The notes beneath the pieces were generated by a model. It was given only the letters and a program-made list of their open reading frames with translations, was not told the DNA's origin and did not search any database. A stretch of 64,000 nt of DNA, from contig CAWZYM010000301.1 in NCBI GenBank assembly GCA_963966185.1, positions 388,501 to 452,500 on the forward strand, given 5' to 3'. The stretch is from Rhabditoides inermis (lineage: Eukaryota; Nematoda; Chromadorea; Rhabditida; Rhabditidae). The translations under genes were made by a program, and so were the position numbers. Shown in pieces: positions 33,423 to 45,817 of the stretch; position 1 is the stretch's first letter, and every line of letters begins with the position of its first letter.

Positions 33423-36400
33423 TTGGCGCACCGCTATCCGTGCTGCCCATCGCAGCCACAGCCATCAGTGCTCCTTTCACTTCAGCCGCCGACCCCGCAT
33501 CTACCGGTTGCCGAAGCTGGTCCAACAGCAACGGCAGAACACCTGAAATGACGTCATTAAGTAAATGACGTCATTAGGCTAACATGAATGAATGAGGTGT
33601 GGCACATACGTTTTGCTCTGAGGAGCTCGCATCCAGTGTGATGGGATGCGATAGATGCCAGTAGATGGACGGGGGCACGCACCGAGGGAACGCGGCTGCA
33701 GAGAGAAGATAGCACCATGACCCAACTCAATGGACGGACCGTCTGTCCCCGCTGGCCCTCGCGAATCCTCCATCGGGCGATCGCCTCGCATCCGTCACTC
33801 CCTCCCGCATCCACTCCTCACAACACTCCGCGTACCGACCGTTGAACCACTCAAACGATCACGTCATTCACTTCCATAAGAATCTCACCAACCTGCATCC
33901 ACATATCCACATGCTTGCTCGCCTCCTCGTACTGCTGCACCACCACGTGTTCGCACCTGTAAAGGGGGCGGGGTCAGATGGGCGGGACCAGCCAATTTAT
34001 GATTGTTTTATCAGCACAGTCCCAAAACCATGATTCCCAAAAACATGATTGCATGAAAGTTGGTTGTAAATCGTCTCCATATTGACGTAAGCCAGGCGCA
34101 AGCGCAAGTTTGACTCGCCTGAATGCGTGCGCCCTCAACAGAACTCCCGCGTCGCCAAACTTGTCAAGAGGCAGACGCCAAAGAAGAGAACCCAGCTGCG
34201 GAAGACGCTGCAACGGAGATCTCTCTCTCTCCTTCTCTCCCTCTCTCACCGGTAGATACTCGTGCAGCAGTCGTATGGCGTGGCGGACGACCTTGTTGCT
34301 GGGGTCTCCCAGCTGGCCAATCAGAAGACGCGCCGCCCACTCGCCTGAAGGAACTCAATGATAGAAATATACGAAGAGGAGAAGGGGATGCTTGAACGTG
34401 GATACCTGTGGCCACCCCTGCCTTGTCTCCTTCCTCATCTGATGTGAGTAGATGAGCGAGCAGGCGGGTGCACCACACGCGACATGGCTGCAATCAAACA
34501 AGTACGCATTCCTCAATTGCAAATCGGATCAATATCTTTTGGAAACAAACCAAAAGTGCAAAATAAACCATCAAAATCCACAAATGTAAAGCCCTCCTCA
34601 CTACAGTGAAGGACAAAAGTTATATAAATCTTTACTTATGCAACAATTGACATCAGTAAGACGTACTCACCTCAGCAGTGCTCTTGAGTGCAGTCTCTAG
34701 GACGACCCTCTGTAGTGGATTGTGGGGGGAGTAGTCGAGGCAGGCACTGCACAGCTTCACATACTCGACGGGGGTAGAAGGGGACGACATCAACTCCACC
34801 ATACTGAAAAACAAAGTATTGTTCGTATGTTGCATCGCACTGAACCCTAATTTTACAAACTCTATCTTATTTTTGGCAAACTACCTTATTTGAGAATTAA
34901 GAAACTGACCCTTGTTTTGTCAAAAAGCGCTGGATTTTATTTTCGTATCCGAACAAAGTGTTCCGAAATAAACCCTATTTTAGTGTTACAACGAACACTG
35001 CACCTCATCTACATGATTTGTGAGTGTCAAAATCTTTTCAATTGAGCACAAGATGTTTGTAATTAGACATACACAACCGCCAAATACCGCATATAATTCC
35101 AACTTGGTTGCAATTGTGATCGAAACGGCGTAACCACTTTTTTCTTTATCAGGCTACCACTCTGGTTCTCCTTCCACTTCTCCTTACCCGTTTCCCTCCC
35201 TTCATTCTTCCCTGTGTCTCCAACCGTGATCCGACCCCATTCTCCCTTTATTCATTCCCACTTCACTCCCCCTTTCACTTTCCGCCGCACACACAAAACA
35301 ACGAGATTTCCACGCATTTCCCTTTCACCATGCACTATCGCGCAGTTATCCGATCTCATATGTCGCCCGATCCGAGTGTGCACACCAACTGCGAAAACGT
35401 TAGCCTGACATGTGAGAGAGAGGGAAAGAGAGAGAGTTAGAGAGATATGCGTTCGATTACCAGGGATGATCTGACTTTCAATAGTGAGGTCAGCGGTGCG
35501 AGTGAAATCGCCGAATCACTGACCTCACTTTCACTCGCTCAGTCAAATTAGAGCGCATCAGGGTGAGCCGAAATGCTATTCTATATAGCCGTTTTATTAT
35601 CCAACGAAAGTCAAATCTTCGAATAACGATGACAATCTGTGCATGAATGCTTCGCGACACATCCGTGTCTGCCTGATTGCACACCAGTCGCATACTCCAA
35701 TCGTCTCGTCTCGATCTCGCGTCTCGCCGGCTTCCGCCCATGAACCAGTATACTGTATCGGCGGTCGCATACGCCCTGGTTGTCCCACTCCTTCCTTCCT
35801 TGCCTTTCTCAGTCGCACACTTTCATTTCCACCCGCCACTTGAATACGTAATCTTTCAATAGCCATCCCTCTTCCCAACCTGATCCTATTGCCTTGAGGC
35901 ATCTAGGCGTCGTTGCGTTTCACTCGCCACATATCTCGAGGTTGTTACGTTTCCTGTCGCCCCTCTCTCACGACAGAAAACAGGGGGTCATTACGCGTCT
36001 TTTTCGGATAGCCGCCCGCGGTCACAATCCCGAACAATAGCGACAAGACAACGCGAGTGGTGCTTCTGTAAACGTGTTAGTGACCGTTACTGCCTCGTCC
36101 CACTGATCCCTCTGCCATTCAAACTGAAATGCCCCTCCTCATCCGCCTCCTCTCCATCTTTCTTCTTCATACCCCCTCTCCGATTCACCATGTTGCCAGT
36201 GGTTTTACACCACCCCCGATCCGCTCTCGCTCTTCCCGTTTCACCCCACTCCAGGATACAATCCCGTTCCGTGGCAGTCCGCCGATATTGATATCTGATA
36301 TGAACCCGCAGCTTTTTCTCCTTCTCTGTCCACTCTGTCCAGTGTGCATTGCTATTGGATGAGACAACCCCGCTTGTCACCCCTCATTCCCGCCCTGCAC

Positions 36401-37199
36401 TGGCTAGCAGAACCCGTCCTAGGACTGCCCCCCGCGGCCAAGCCATATGCGCTAACATTACCGCACGAGGCATTTGTCCGCGCTACACTTTCGTAATTCT
36501 TGCGTCACTTCAAGTGAAACGTATCGCGTTGTGTGAGTGAACGTGTCCGGTTGCAGGTATGCACCTTCCCGTTCTGGTGGTGCTACTGGCAGCGTCCGCC
36601 CTCGCGGATCTGCCCTCGTGCGAACGCGCGCGATGCCTGCACTGCGAGGTGGGCCACTCGAGATTGTAGCAAACAATACGTACAATATGATTACCGTAAC
36701 CCCCCCCTCAGGTCGAGTTCATCTCTCGCATGTGCCCGACCGTGTGTAACGCGTGTCCGAAGAGCGCAGCCCCCGCCGTCGCCACGGCTCTCACCCCCGC
36801 ACAGGTACGGTACTATGAAATTAATTACTGTACTCAAATATACGTTAACATGCCACCGTCTACGGTACTCTCTATGCTTGTTTTCGTTCCACCTTTCAAC
36901 TCGTTTGTCTGATCCACTCCACACATGGTTAGATAACAAACATCCGCAAGATCCTTCTCACGAAAAGGAAAACAGCCTAGCGTGCCTTTCACTCCGTAAC
37001 AATCGCGTTTCACGCTCTTATGCAAACGTATGCGAATCTGTCGCGGCCTAAACTCGTTTCAGTGTTCATAGTACACTGTGTGTATGTGTGGATACCAGAG
37101 TAGCGCCTTAGCCCCCCCCCCCTCCCCATAGGCGAAAGCCGATTTGTACGCCCTCTCGATCCCGTTTCTTCCACTGGCCGCCACTGAAAACGACAAGAC

Positions 37200-37246
<47 letters not shown>

Positions 37247-39148
37247 CCGGTCGGCGGGCTCGAGGCGGCTAGCCATCGTCGCAGAAAAAGAACGCTTGAA
37301 TGATGCGGGGGTGATACATAGCCCATTCGACTGGACACTGCGGCGGAACCGAGAGAAAGAGAGAAGACAAAGTGGAAAAGAGAGAACTGGAAACGAATCT
37401 GAATCCCTCATGCAACAATGATTTCAGCTGCCCTCTGCACCTGTTATCGTCAAGCCGGAGCCGGCGCCCGTCAACCTGCCGCCCCAGCCGGCGCCCGCGT
37501 TCAGGACCCCCGCCAGGTCCCACGCCGCGCCCCAGGTCGAGACCGCTCCCATCCAGCAGCTGCCCGCACAGCCCGCTGCCGCGTTCGCCGCGCCCACCGC
37601 GCAGGCTGGCCCCGCCCCCGTAGCCCCCGCCCCCGCGACTCCCTCACCCACCCTGCCTCCTATGGTGAACGCGCCGTCGGTGCAGGAGATCAGCCAGAAC
37701 ATCTACGCGCAGCAGCCGCTGCCTCAGACGCCCAACACTGCCTCCTTCTCCCAGCAGGTACGCACAGAGAGGAGAGACCCGAGGGCAGGAGAACTCATCT
37801 CTTCCCTTTCAGACGTTCCAGCCTCAACAGGCGGCTCCTCTCGCTCAGCCCAACCCCCAGGTGAGCAGAGAGAATCATTTATTGATTAGTAATAACCCTA
37901 TCTAGACTAACGCCATGACACCAAATAACGAAGATGACATATGGATCAATTATCGATCGTTTGCAGGTGGGCTACAACGCGCAACAGTCTGGATACGGTC
38001 AGCTGCAGCCGCAGCAGAATGGATTCTTCCAGCAGCAGCAGTTCGGAGCATTCCAGGTAAGGCTGTCATCCAATACATCTAGCAGTGAAGAAGCGGATAC
38101 ATGATTGCTAGCGAATCGTCCACACTCAAACTATATGTTGAACAGCAAGACAATGGACTGCACATTTGCAGCAGCCTTCGCAGCAGGCGTCCCTTCCCGG
38201 ACTTCCTGGCTTCCCGGCGCCCGCACAGCAGCCAGCCACCACCACCGACATCTTCGGCAACCCCGTGCCCAACCTGTTCGCACAGCCCGCCGCACAGGTG
38301 AGTCCATGTCCATCTTATGTCACGACTCGATACCACTGCCAGAGAACAGTGTGATTTGTGTGTTTGCAGCCGGCGTCTGGTCTGTTCAACCCGTTCCAGC
38401 CGTTCCTCTCTCAGTCGATGACCGCCGGCGGACAGGGAGTCCAGGCTGGACAGGTGAGTGAGGGAAAGGGATAGCATGAGATGGAGTGATGAACGGACCA
38501 TTTCCAGCCCAACGCCATGGACCCGTTCAACATGTTCGCTGCCTTCCAACAGCCCACTCCCGCGCCTCAGGTGAGGAGGGGGATACGTATAGTAGCGAAA
38601 ACGTATTCGAGATTGCTGGTTATACTAACACTGCATTCCAGGTTCCCGGACAGTATAGCCAGACCAACCAGGCCAACAACGGACAGTTGCCTCAGCAGGG
38701 ACAGAACGGACAGTACAACAACTACCAGCAGGTGAGTAGTCTCGATAAATGTCTCGCGAACAGTTCTCTAATAACAATTTGTAATGCGATCGTATGTGTG
38801 GTACTACGTACTTCGAAAACAAAAAGTGCCGAGTACTCGAGAACAGATGGACATCTTGCAGACTGCGCAGTCTCCTCAGACGGCCACTCCCGCGGCCCAG
38901 CCACTGCCCCCGCAGCAGGCGGCATACGCACAGCAGGGACAGAACGGACCCTATGCCCAGCCAATCAACCAGCAGGCACCCGCGCAGGTGATGATACGCA
39001 CAATACACAGTACACTAGCATAACAGTAGTGTCTCTCCAAACCGCGAAAACATATTAGCAAACAAGTTGTTACTTGTAGGTTCAGCAGCAGACCGTGTCC
39101 GGTGGCAGGCAGTACACTGCCAACGTCTACGCGCAGGGACAGGGATAT

Positions 39149-39216
<68 letters not shown>

Positions 39217-42200
39217 CCAGCAGGTAAGAAGGGGTCAATCAGCTAACTCAACCTTCTTCGATTTCAAAAGGCTGAATGCAATCCATATTTGCAGGCCCAG
39301 CAGGCCGGTCAGCAGCAGTACAACGGGCAGTACCAGGTAAATGATCATATAAAATCTTCTCTCACTCCCTCTTTCTCTCTCTCTCTCTCTCTCCATGCAT
39401 GGATGGTCATTGAACATATTGATCTATTGATCATGTGTTTCCAGCAGTCCGCCTACAACCAGCAGCCGCAGCAGGCAGCCCAGCCCGTGTATCAGACCAA
39501 CCAGGTAGCAAAGGGGGTGGCCGATACATGTTCATTCAATTCTTCGTATAAACGTGTGATAGTTGTTCATAACTTTCGTTTTTCATGTCATTCCCCACCC
39601 TACACATTCAGGTGCCGCAGACGGCTCAGCCGACCGCCGCCGTTTCGCAGTCGATTGATGGCAACCCGCAGCAGGTGAGTTCAACCCCCCCTCTCTCTCT
39701 TCCAATCCACCCTCTCCTAGGCCTACGCCAAGCCGCAGTCTTTCCTGGCTGCTGCCGGAGCCGGAGCCGCCAAGCCCGTCGCTCAGGTACGGATTGTGAG
39801 AGTAGCAGATTGTAAGATGTCATCCCTTCTCTCTTGCAGTGTCCGTCGCAGCCTGGCTGGAAGCCGTGCATTGAGAAGGGCCTGGCCAACGACCGTTTCC
39901 GCAACTGCTGCTCGAGGCTCGGAGACGGCTGCCTGCCCCTATGCAACTACGACGCCAACCTCAACACAGTGAGTACTCGCAAATCATGCTATATCACGCA
40001 CTATCACATCACATCGTTGAATATAGATCCAGATCACCGACTGCGGCTAGTGGCTACAGAAAAAAGTAGCGAATGACATGTTCAAGAGTCGATGAATGGC
40101 ACAGTAAATGTGTATCTCTCCTTCAGATGCAACTGGCTGTGCTGACCGGGCGCTGTCCGCTCGCCAAGGTGCGCGAAATCATGATCTGCGCTTCCGGATA
40201 CGAGGACGCCACGCCCTGCTGCGAGGTAACGTCCATCTGTCTATGATAAGCTCGCACTTAGCTCAGGATTTTTCGTTGAAAACATTATCGTGGATTTTGA
40301 ACATACAGTATACTGAACGAAATGAGCAGCATCTTGTTTTTGCCGTTCATATCCCTACTCCACTGATCCTCTCACATGACCACGTGGCGCAGTGGTAACG
40401 CTCTCGCTTATCAAGCAGCGGTTCGCGGGTTCGATCTTGGGTACCTCGCAAAATTTTGTCAAATTGAAAACATTATCCAAAGGGTTTTGATCGTTGTCTA
40501 ACCACCTTAATGTCTCTCGTCAAAAGAGTGGAACTCATTTGCGGGCCCACTATACCAGTAGACGCACCCAGACGACGTCTACGATAGCTAATCCCATCTG
40601 ACTATCTATTGTATATCAGTAGACGCATCCAGACGACACGTCATCTGTTAACCGTCTTGTTCTAGGCGTACAACGTGTTCGAGCCTGGGTATGAGCACTG
40701 TCGCCCGTACTGCAACCCTGCTGCCGGTCTGCCCGAGGGAGGACTGCTGTCTGAGAAGTACAAGTGCCTCGTCAAGCTGTCCCAGATTCAGCAGTGTTTC
40801 TACGTCTCCCAGAGACCCTAGACTCGTTTCCCAGAGAAACGTCAGTAGGCCACCCACCACGTTTCAACGATCAACACCTAATAACGCCCACTAACCGCCA
40901 GAGTACGCCCTATTCCTATCGCCCACTATACATATCCAAGCTGTTGCATTAGATATGTGCCATTTGTAAGTATTCCCTCCTTTCTGTATCATCCACCCCA
41001 ATCGCTATTCCACCAACCGGGAACGGTGCAATATTCACTTATTTCATTTCGTGTTTCACGTTTGTCTTTCAATGTTGTGTTCGACTCGATTCGAATGTGA
41101 TAAATATTTGCATAAATTAAATAAACAAAAAAGAATACTCACGCGTGGATCATTCCACTTCGACCCATCGCCTCTCCGCCCACTGTCGTCGCACTCAACT
41201 CGCCTGCAGCCAATCGATAATCAAACAAAAATCAATAAATCATTATTCTGACCGATTATTGCAAAGTAGTACTGGCTTCCGCAGAATTGAAGGGCGCGGA
41301 CACAGAAAACACCAGATGAAAGACGATCCTAGGTTACCAATTCAATACAAGAATCTATGTACTTGCTACTTCTCCTACTCCCGGCCCTCTCTCTCTCTCA
41401 CTCACTCCTCTCATCTCCCTTGTCATTTCCGTCACCAGTCCATTCACTCTCTCGTAATAGTACGGCTCCTCTTCTGCGATCTGAGCAGCTATCCTGCAAT
41501 ACCGGACATTCAATATGCCTACAGTATTCTTAAAAAAACATCATACAGTAAGCATTTCATTCTACAGTACCCACCTGACAGCAGTCTTGCACACAGCCAC
41601 AGGTGCGGGGTCGTCCTGCCAGTCCTGATAGCGCTCCGAGTCGGGCGAGAGATACGAGAATATCTGAAGAGAACGGATGATTCAGAGTACAGTATAGCTA
41701 ACGGACTTTCTTAAACATGTCGTGTACATTGTCGGTGTGGCGCATCCGGAGGGCAGTGTCTGTATCGGCCGCGAGGTGGGAAAGAGCAGAAGCACACGAC
41801 GGCCAGTCGATCTCAAAACACACACTCCCAGATTTATCTTGATACTAACAGACAACCTCTCCACTCCAACTCATCCAGGGAGGGAGGAAGGGAGAGAGGA
41901 AAAGATAAAGAGATCCGCTTCCCACCTCATCTCCATCCTCTATCGCTTCCTCGCACAGATCCAGCAGCTGCGAGTCGGACACTCAAACATTAATCTCTCC
42001 AAAGCATTTCCTACCACTTCTCTATACAGATCTGCCTACCCCGCGTACCTCTGACCCTGGCAGTCTGTCTGTCTCCTCCTCCCTCTCGGAGGAACACGTG
42101 TGTGTGTGGGGGCTGGCAGTCGGCGCGGGCCGCGCGCACCCGAGTCAGCTGGTCCAGACGGTGCAGCACCAACTGAGCCTGCCTAGAACGGACATAACTG

Positions 42201-44276
42201 AGACAGGAAAGGATTGTATATGCGCCCACTCTGCGTGTTTGAATGTGAATCGATCATCGCATCCCAGGGGCGCCTCCCACGTGCCGTCAACTGCCGCCGC
42301 CGCCTCAACCACAACAACATTCAACACGGTGTTTGAGCTGCGTATTGGAACGTCATAAACTTTATGCTACGACTGCTGCCGCCTGGAGGACAGAAAATAT
42401 CAAGAAAGAAAAAAAAAACAGAAAATATCAAGATAGAAAATATCAAGACAGTGCTTTCAGCAGTAATTCATAAGTTTCTAGCTCTGAATTACCTATAACT
42501 AGGAACGGATAACAACAATGAAAATGAAACCTGGCAAAATAGAGTAAAATAAATGAGAAAAAGCAATGCCGAGTGTGTGACCTGTGAGTGTGCGATGGTC
42601 TCACATGCCGAGTGGAACAGGGTGGGGAGAGAGAGCACGCGCTCGCGCCATTCCACTGGCAGCACCGAGGCAGACTGAACAGAACATGGAAGCAGAGTGA
42701 GGCGGCCAAGACCTCCCCACCCACCGAGAAGAGGACGTCGGAGAGTAGCAGGGTGGCTTTGAGCGAGTTGGGTTCGTCCGGGCGGGCGATGATCAGACGG
42801 GCCAGAGACTGCAATGAAATCATCTACACAGTCAAATCCCAGCGATTCATTCTTGTGAACAACATAAAAGTAGACTAAGACAATACTCACCTGCGCGAGA
42901 CCGGCATTAATGAGAATGTACATGGCGAGAGCGCGGAACGTCGCCAGAAGATCGATCGAGGTGGGCGGGTCCTGAGGGGGCGGGGCCAGTGTCACTCTAC
43001 TCTCTCCCGCTCTCACCATTCCTCCCTCCTCCCTATCTCGCATGTCCAACTCAGCCAGCACGAAGTCCTCCCGCAGTGAGCACTGGTACGCATCCGGCAG
43101 GTGAGACGTGCCTGCAAAGCCACGCCCACTAAGGCCACGCCCCTCCACACACTCACGATAGAACTCGACGGCCTCCTGCCATTCTTCGAACTTGCGACCC
43201 TGAAAGGATAAGACTACACAACACGAACGGAATGATCATAACATACCTGGTATGGAGTGTCTAAGAGACCGCATGTGAGTTCGACGATCACATCCCGGAT
43301 TCGCTCCAGATTCGCATTCTCCACTGTGCCGACGCCGAGAAACTCGAGCAGCCTCAAACACACCACCACTTAGTTAACGCACTAGGATGTGTACATGATT
43401 TGAAAACAACACACTGTAAAGAGACCGAGTAACAAACTGTCGTTGAAATTTGAAACTTCACACAGAAACCTACAAACATGAACCAGAAAATGGTGGAAAT
43501 GGTGTTAATAGGGAACTACACTGAAGGAAAGAGAGTAGGAGAGTGAGAAGTGCGATGTGACCTGAGTGGACTGGTCTCCTCGCCGGATATGCCCTGACTG
43601 GCAGGGGCAGCGCAGGCGAGGAGGCCCGACCAGGAGGAGAGGAGGGAGGAGAACGATCGGGCGAACACTGACAGAGTGGACGGAGACAGCTGCAGACACG
43701 GCTCTCTGCAAAGGGGGGGATATATGGAACCGCATTAAGTACGAAAGATGTATATAAGATGTATATCACATGAAGTGCATAGTAATAAAACATGATCGAT
43801 GATATGCATTAGTACATATTTTCTCCCTTGCCCTTCCTCCCGCTCTCACTTCTCCCCTCCTCCTCCCTCCGTCCCTTCCTGGAAGAATCCGAATTCGATG
43901 AGTGGGGCGAATATCTGCTCCAGAACGAGGTGCAGATGCGCCTGAACACATAGCAGTTCGTGTACAAGTGTTTCATCACACATCCTTCCCATCCCAGCCC
44001 ACCTTCTGTCGCATCTTCTCGTCATCCAACCACGCCACGAGGATACGACACACCAACTGAGAGATGCGAGGCGCCACTGCAGCATTGCCCGTCAGAACCT
44101 GCAAGCATCTGACTTACTCCATCCTATGCGCCTATGCCCCGCCCCTCTAAGCCCCGCCCACCTTGACCATCCAGTCGGTGCCGGCCATCTCTAGTACATG
44201 GTCCGCCTCCACCACCGCCCACTCGAGGAAGAGAGAGATGCACGGAAGAGCGAGTCTGGAAGAAACTCTCCTCCCC

Positions 44277-44307
<31 letters not shown>

Positions 44308-45004
44308 TCCCCCTCTCCCTCCTCTCTCTCTCCTCTCTCCTCTCTCTACCTGTCCGCATAATCGACAGACTCCTCTTCTCCCCTCTCCCCTCCTCCTTCC
44401 AACAGTGCATTCAGTGCAATCGCGATCACTGGTTGCATCACAGACTTGGGAAACGCGTAATTGCTGAAAACTTGACCATGAAAGTATCAAAGTATAAGCA
44501 GCAACATCAATAATAATAGATAAAAATGCGCTAATATGGACGGAACATGAACGTAGTGAAGAAGAGAACGAGTAAGGAAAAAAACCGACTGTGTGCCGCT
44601 GACTGCGTTGTGTTGGATGAGCTTGCGGAGGTTGGTGGAGGCATAGACACGCAGCTGGAATAGAAGACACGTGTTAACATATCAAAGGAGATCAGTGATC
44701 TAGGTAGGCGTTCGGCGGATAGTAGATAAGACTATGAAATATGGATTTCGTGAAACAAAAGGGAGGACCCCAGCACCCACCATGGCCGCAATGAGCCGCA
44801 GCGCCTCGCTCCGCTCCGCCTCATTCTCACTGCGCAGGTCCAGGGCACTGATAATCGATCGATATTCAATCAATCAATAAATCGATGATAGCTCACCGCA
44901 CGACGAACATGTCGACGTGGTCGACAGTGAGCATGTGGATGAGGTTCTTCTCCGAGTGGAAGCACTGTCTGCAGAGAGAGAGAGGGAGTGTGAGTGAGAG
45001 AGAA

Positions 45005-45046
<42 letters not shown>

Positions 45047-45751
45047 GACTCGCCTGACAATCCTATAGCACGCGGCGCGAACGGGGGAGAGCGCCTCGCG
45101 ATGCAATAGAGAGGCGAGTCTGGAAGAGTTGTGGGAATTTGAATCAATACATCAAAACACAAAACACAACAACTAGACACTGGTGTCAGACCCCTCCCCC
45201 CCACCTGCTGCTGATCGTCTCGAAGAAGGCGTAGTCATTGAGGGCAGTGGGGGAAGTGGTGTTCACGGCCTCCATCACACGGTTCAGCCACGACGCGCGG
45301 GCTAGGCACGGACTCTCTCTCTCCCCCCTCCCTCCCCCCTCTCTCTCTCTTCCCCTCCCTCCCTCTCTCTCTTCCCCCTCCCTCCCTCTCTCTCTCTTCC
45401 CCCTCCCTCCCTCTCTCACCATTGTAGTCGTCCTCGTCCACCTTTTCTTCCAGTAGTGGATCGATGTGGTCGCGGTCTGTGGCCAGTTCTGTCACCACCA
45501 CTGAAACACACACTTCTCGTCGGACAACACTCCAAATGTCACACATTACAGTTGGTCAAGGTTCATCGAATAGCCCACCTCTTTTATTCCTCGGACGTCG
45601 CGCGCGGCCGCTGAACCGCACGGTGGCACGCTGGAAGGAGGTGTGTAAACAACAAACAAACAAGGAAAACAAATAAACAACCCACCGGCGCTGCGGTGGC
45701 ATCGACCGTCCGTCCCATGTGAAGACGAGTGGGTCGGTCCACACGGGACAT
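30959..45751 (-). CDS. RICTOR: RICTOR, TORC2 subunit, with a 6.3-kb intron hosting another gene
   Basis: Core subunit of TOR complex 2. The start at 45751 (MSRVDRPTRLHMG) follows CTTCTCTCTAG. The N-terminal armadillo part includes DMFVVRALDLRSENEAERSE, FPKSVMQPVIAIALNALLEG, LHLVLEQIFAPLIEFGFFQ, LLEFLGVGTVENANLERIRD and NSLKATLLLSDVLFS. These align with RICTOR's ERTQALRLVRKM and LERILAPYTDFHY regions. After the intron 41142-34804 come MVELMSSPSTPVEYVKLC, LLIGQLGDPSNKVVRHAIRL, GDAGVLLRAHAF, YAECCEEWMREGV, LASIASHHTGCELL and SVRGCAFWALSTISLSH with FGWESVTYSDAVKEARDDL, the signature corresponding to SIRGTCVYVLGLI and NWDAVRHSRKHLW. The intron junction reads GC|T in phase, so the two halves are one gene. 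A Ser/Arg-rich low-complexity region (32.8-32.4 kb) precedes the end (FLHELFYDALQL). Borders of some central exons are approximate. Confidence 0.88.
32385..32415. repeat. (GA)n microsatellite in RICTOR intron
   Basis: GA run between exons. Confidence 0.9.
33380..33421. repeat. (GA)n microsatellite in RICTOR intron
   Basis: GA run with a few A substitutions, between the exons encoding GSTDSGAP and MRLVSSEAV. Confidence 0.9.
34804..36558. other. Left part of the large RICTOR intron; presumed promoter of the nested DB-module gene
   Basis: No exon supported on either strand. The segment 35150-35400 is C-rich and pyrimidine-rich. Near 35484-35535 a GTGAGGTCAG and a CTGACCTCAC face each other about 40 bp apart, both containing the nuclear-receptor half-site AGGTCA and both joined to CACTCGC-like sequence. 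GGTTGCAG three bases before the ATG at 36559 is a trans-splice acceptor. Confidence 0.5.
35484..35535. promoter_or_regulatory. Inverted AGGTCA half-sites upstream of the DB-module gene
   Basis: GAGGTCAG and its complement CTGACCTC form an inverted repeat about 1.0 kb upstream of the nested gene. Many nematode cuticle and matrix genes are driven by moulting nuclear receptors with such half-sites. Binding is inference. Confidence 0.3.
36559..40821 (+). CDS. Secreted Gln/Asn/Pro-rich protein with C-terminal DB module, nested in RICTOR
   Basis: About 17 exons. A signal peptide (MHLPVLVVLLAASALA) is followed by a short Cys-rich segment (CERARCLHC, MCPTVCNACP). A long low-complexity middle follows, rich in Pro/Ala (37.43-37.75 kb) then Gln/Asn, including GYGQLQPQQNGFF, FGNPVPNLFAQ and a run of 23 Asn encoded by (AAC)n at 39149-39217. 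The C-terminal part (from 39840) has the nematode DB module: CPSQPGWKPCIEKGLANDR, NCCSRLGDGCLPLCNYD, CPLAKVREIMIC, CCEAYNVF and YKCLVKLSQIQQCF. Most central introns are phase 0 and follow a CAG (Gln) codon, so exons are interchangeable cassettes. This fits an extracellular or cuticle-associated structural protein; the exact role is unknown. AATAAA at 41120-41125 ends it some 20 bp before a RICTOR exon. It is complete and opposite in strand to its host. Confidence 0.88.
37200..37244. repeat. (GA)n microsatellite in DB-module gene intron
   Basis: GA run in the long intron between the signal-peptide exons and the Pro-rich exon. Confidence 0.9.
39149..39217 (+). repeat. (AAC)n coding repeat, 23 Asn
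   Basis: Twenty-three perfect AAC codons in frame inside an exon of the DB-module gene. Lack of synonymous AAT shows expansion by slippage rather than selection on the peptide alone. Confidence 0.93.
40276..40477 (+). mobile_element. tRNA-derived retroposed element or tRNA pseudogene in an intron of the DB-module gene
   Basis: Pol III-type boxes are present: box A TGGCGCAGTGG at 40385-40395 and box B GGTTCGATCTT at 40428-40438, 43 bp from start to start. The stems do not pair, so no tRNA can fold. The 14-bp direct repeat TTGAAAACATTATC at 40276-40289 and 40464-40477 brackets it and may be a target duplication. Best read as a SINE-like or retroposed tRNA remnant. Confidence 0.5.
40556..40640 (+). 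repeat. Short direct repeat in the last intron of the DB-module gene
   Basis: CAGTAGACGCAYCCAGACGAC occurs twice about 62 bp apart. Unknown meaning. Confidence 0.5.
41120..41125 (+). terminator. Poly(A) signal of the nested DB-module gene
   Basis: AATAAA 300 bp after the stop at 40821. It lies only 18 bp from the RICTOR exon that ends at 41143 on the other strand, so the nested transcript just fits inside the host intron. Confidence 0.5.
45008..45045. repeat. (GA)n microsatellite in RICTOR intron
   Basis: GA run between N-terminal exons of RICTOR. Confidence 0.9.
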
Positions 45752-45775
45752 CTAGAGAGAAGAGGGTGGGTGGGT

Positions 45776-45817
<42 letters not shown>

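Noticed and set aside
40378..40450. Functional tRNA gene
   Set aside because: Boxes A and B are present but acceptor and T stems do not pair.
30959..45751. RICTOR split into two independent genes
   Set aside because: The exons on both sides of the 6.3-kb intron join in phase and keep the known RICTOR order. The ATG at 34802 follows TTTTTCAG-T, which fits an internal exon better than a start.
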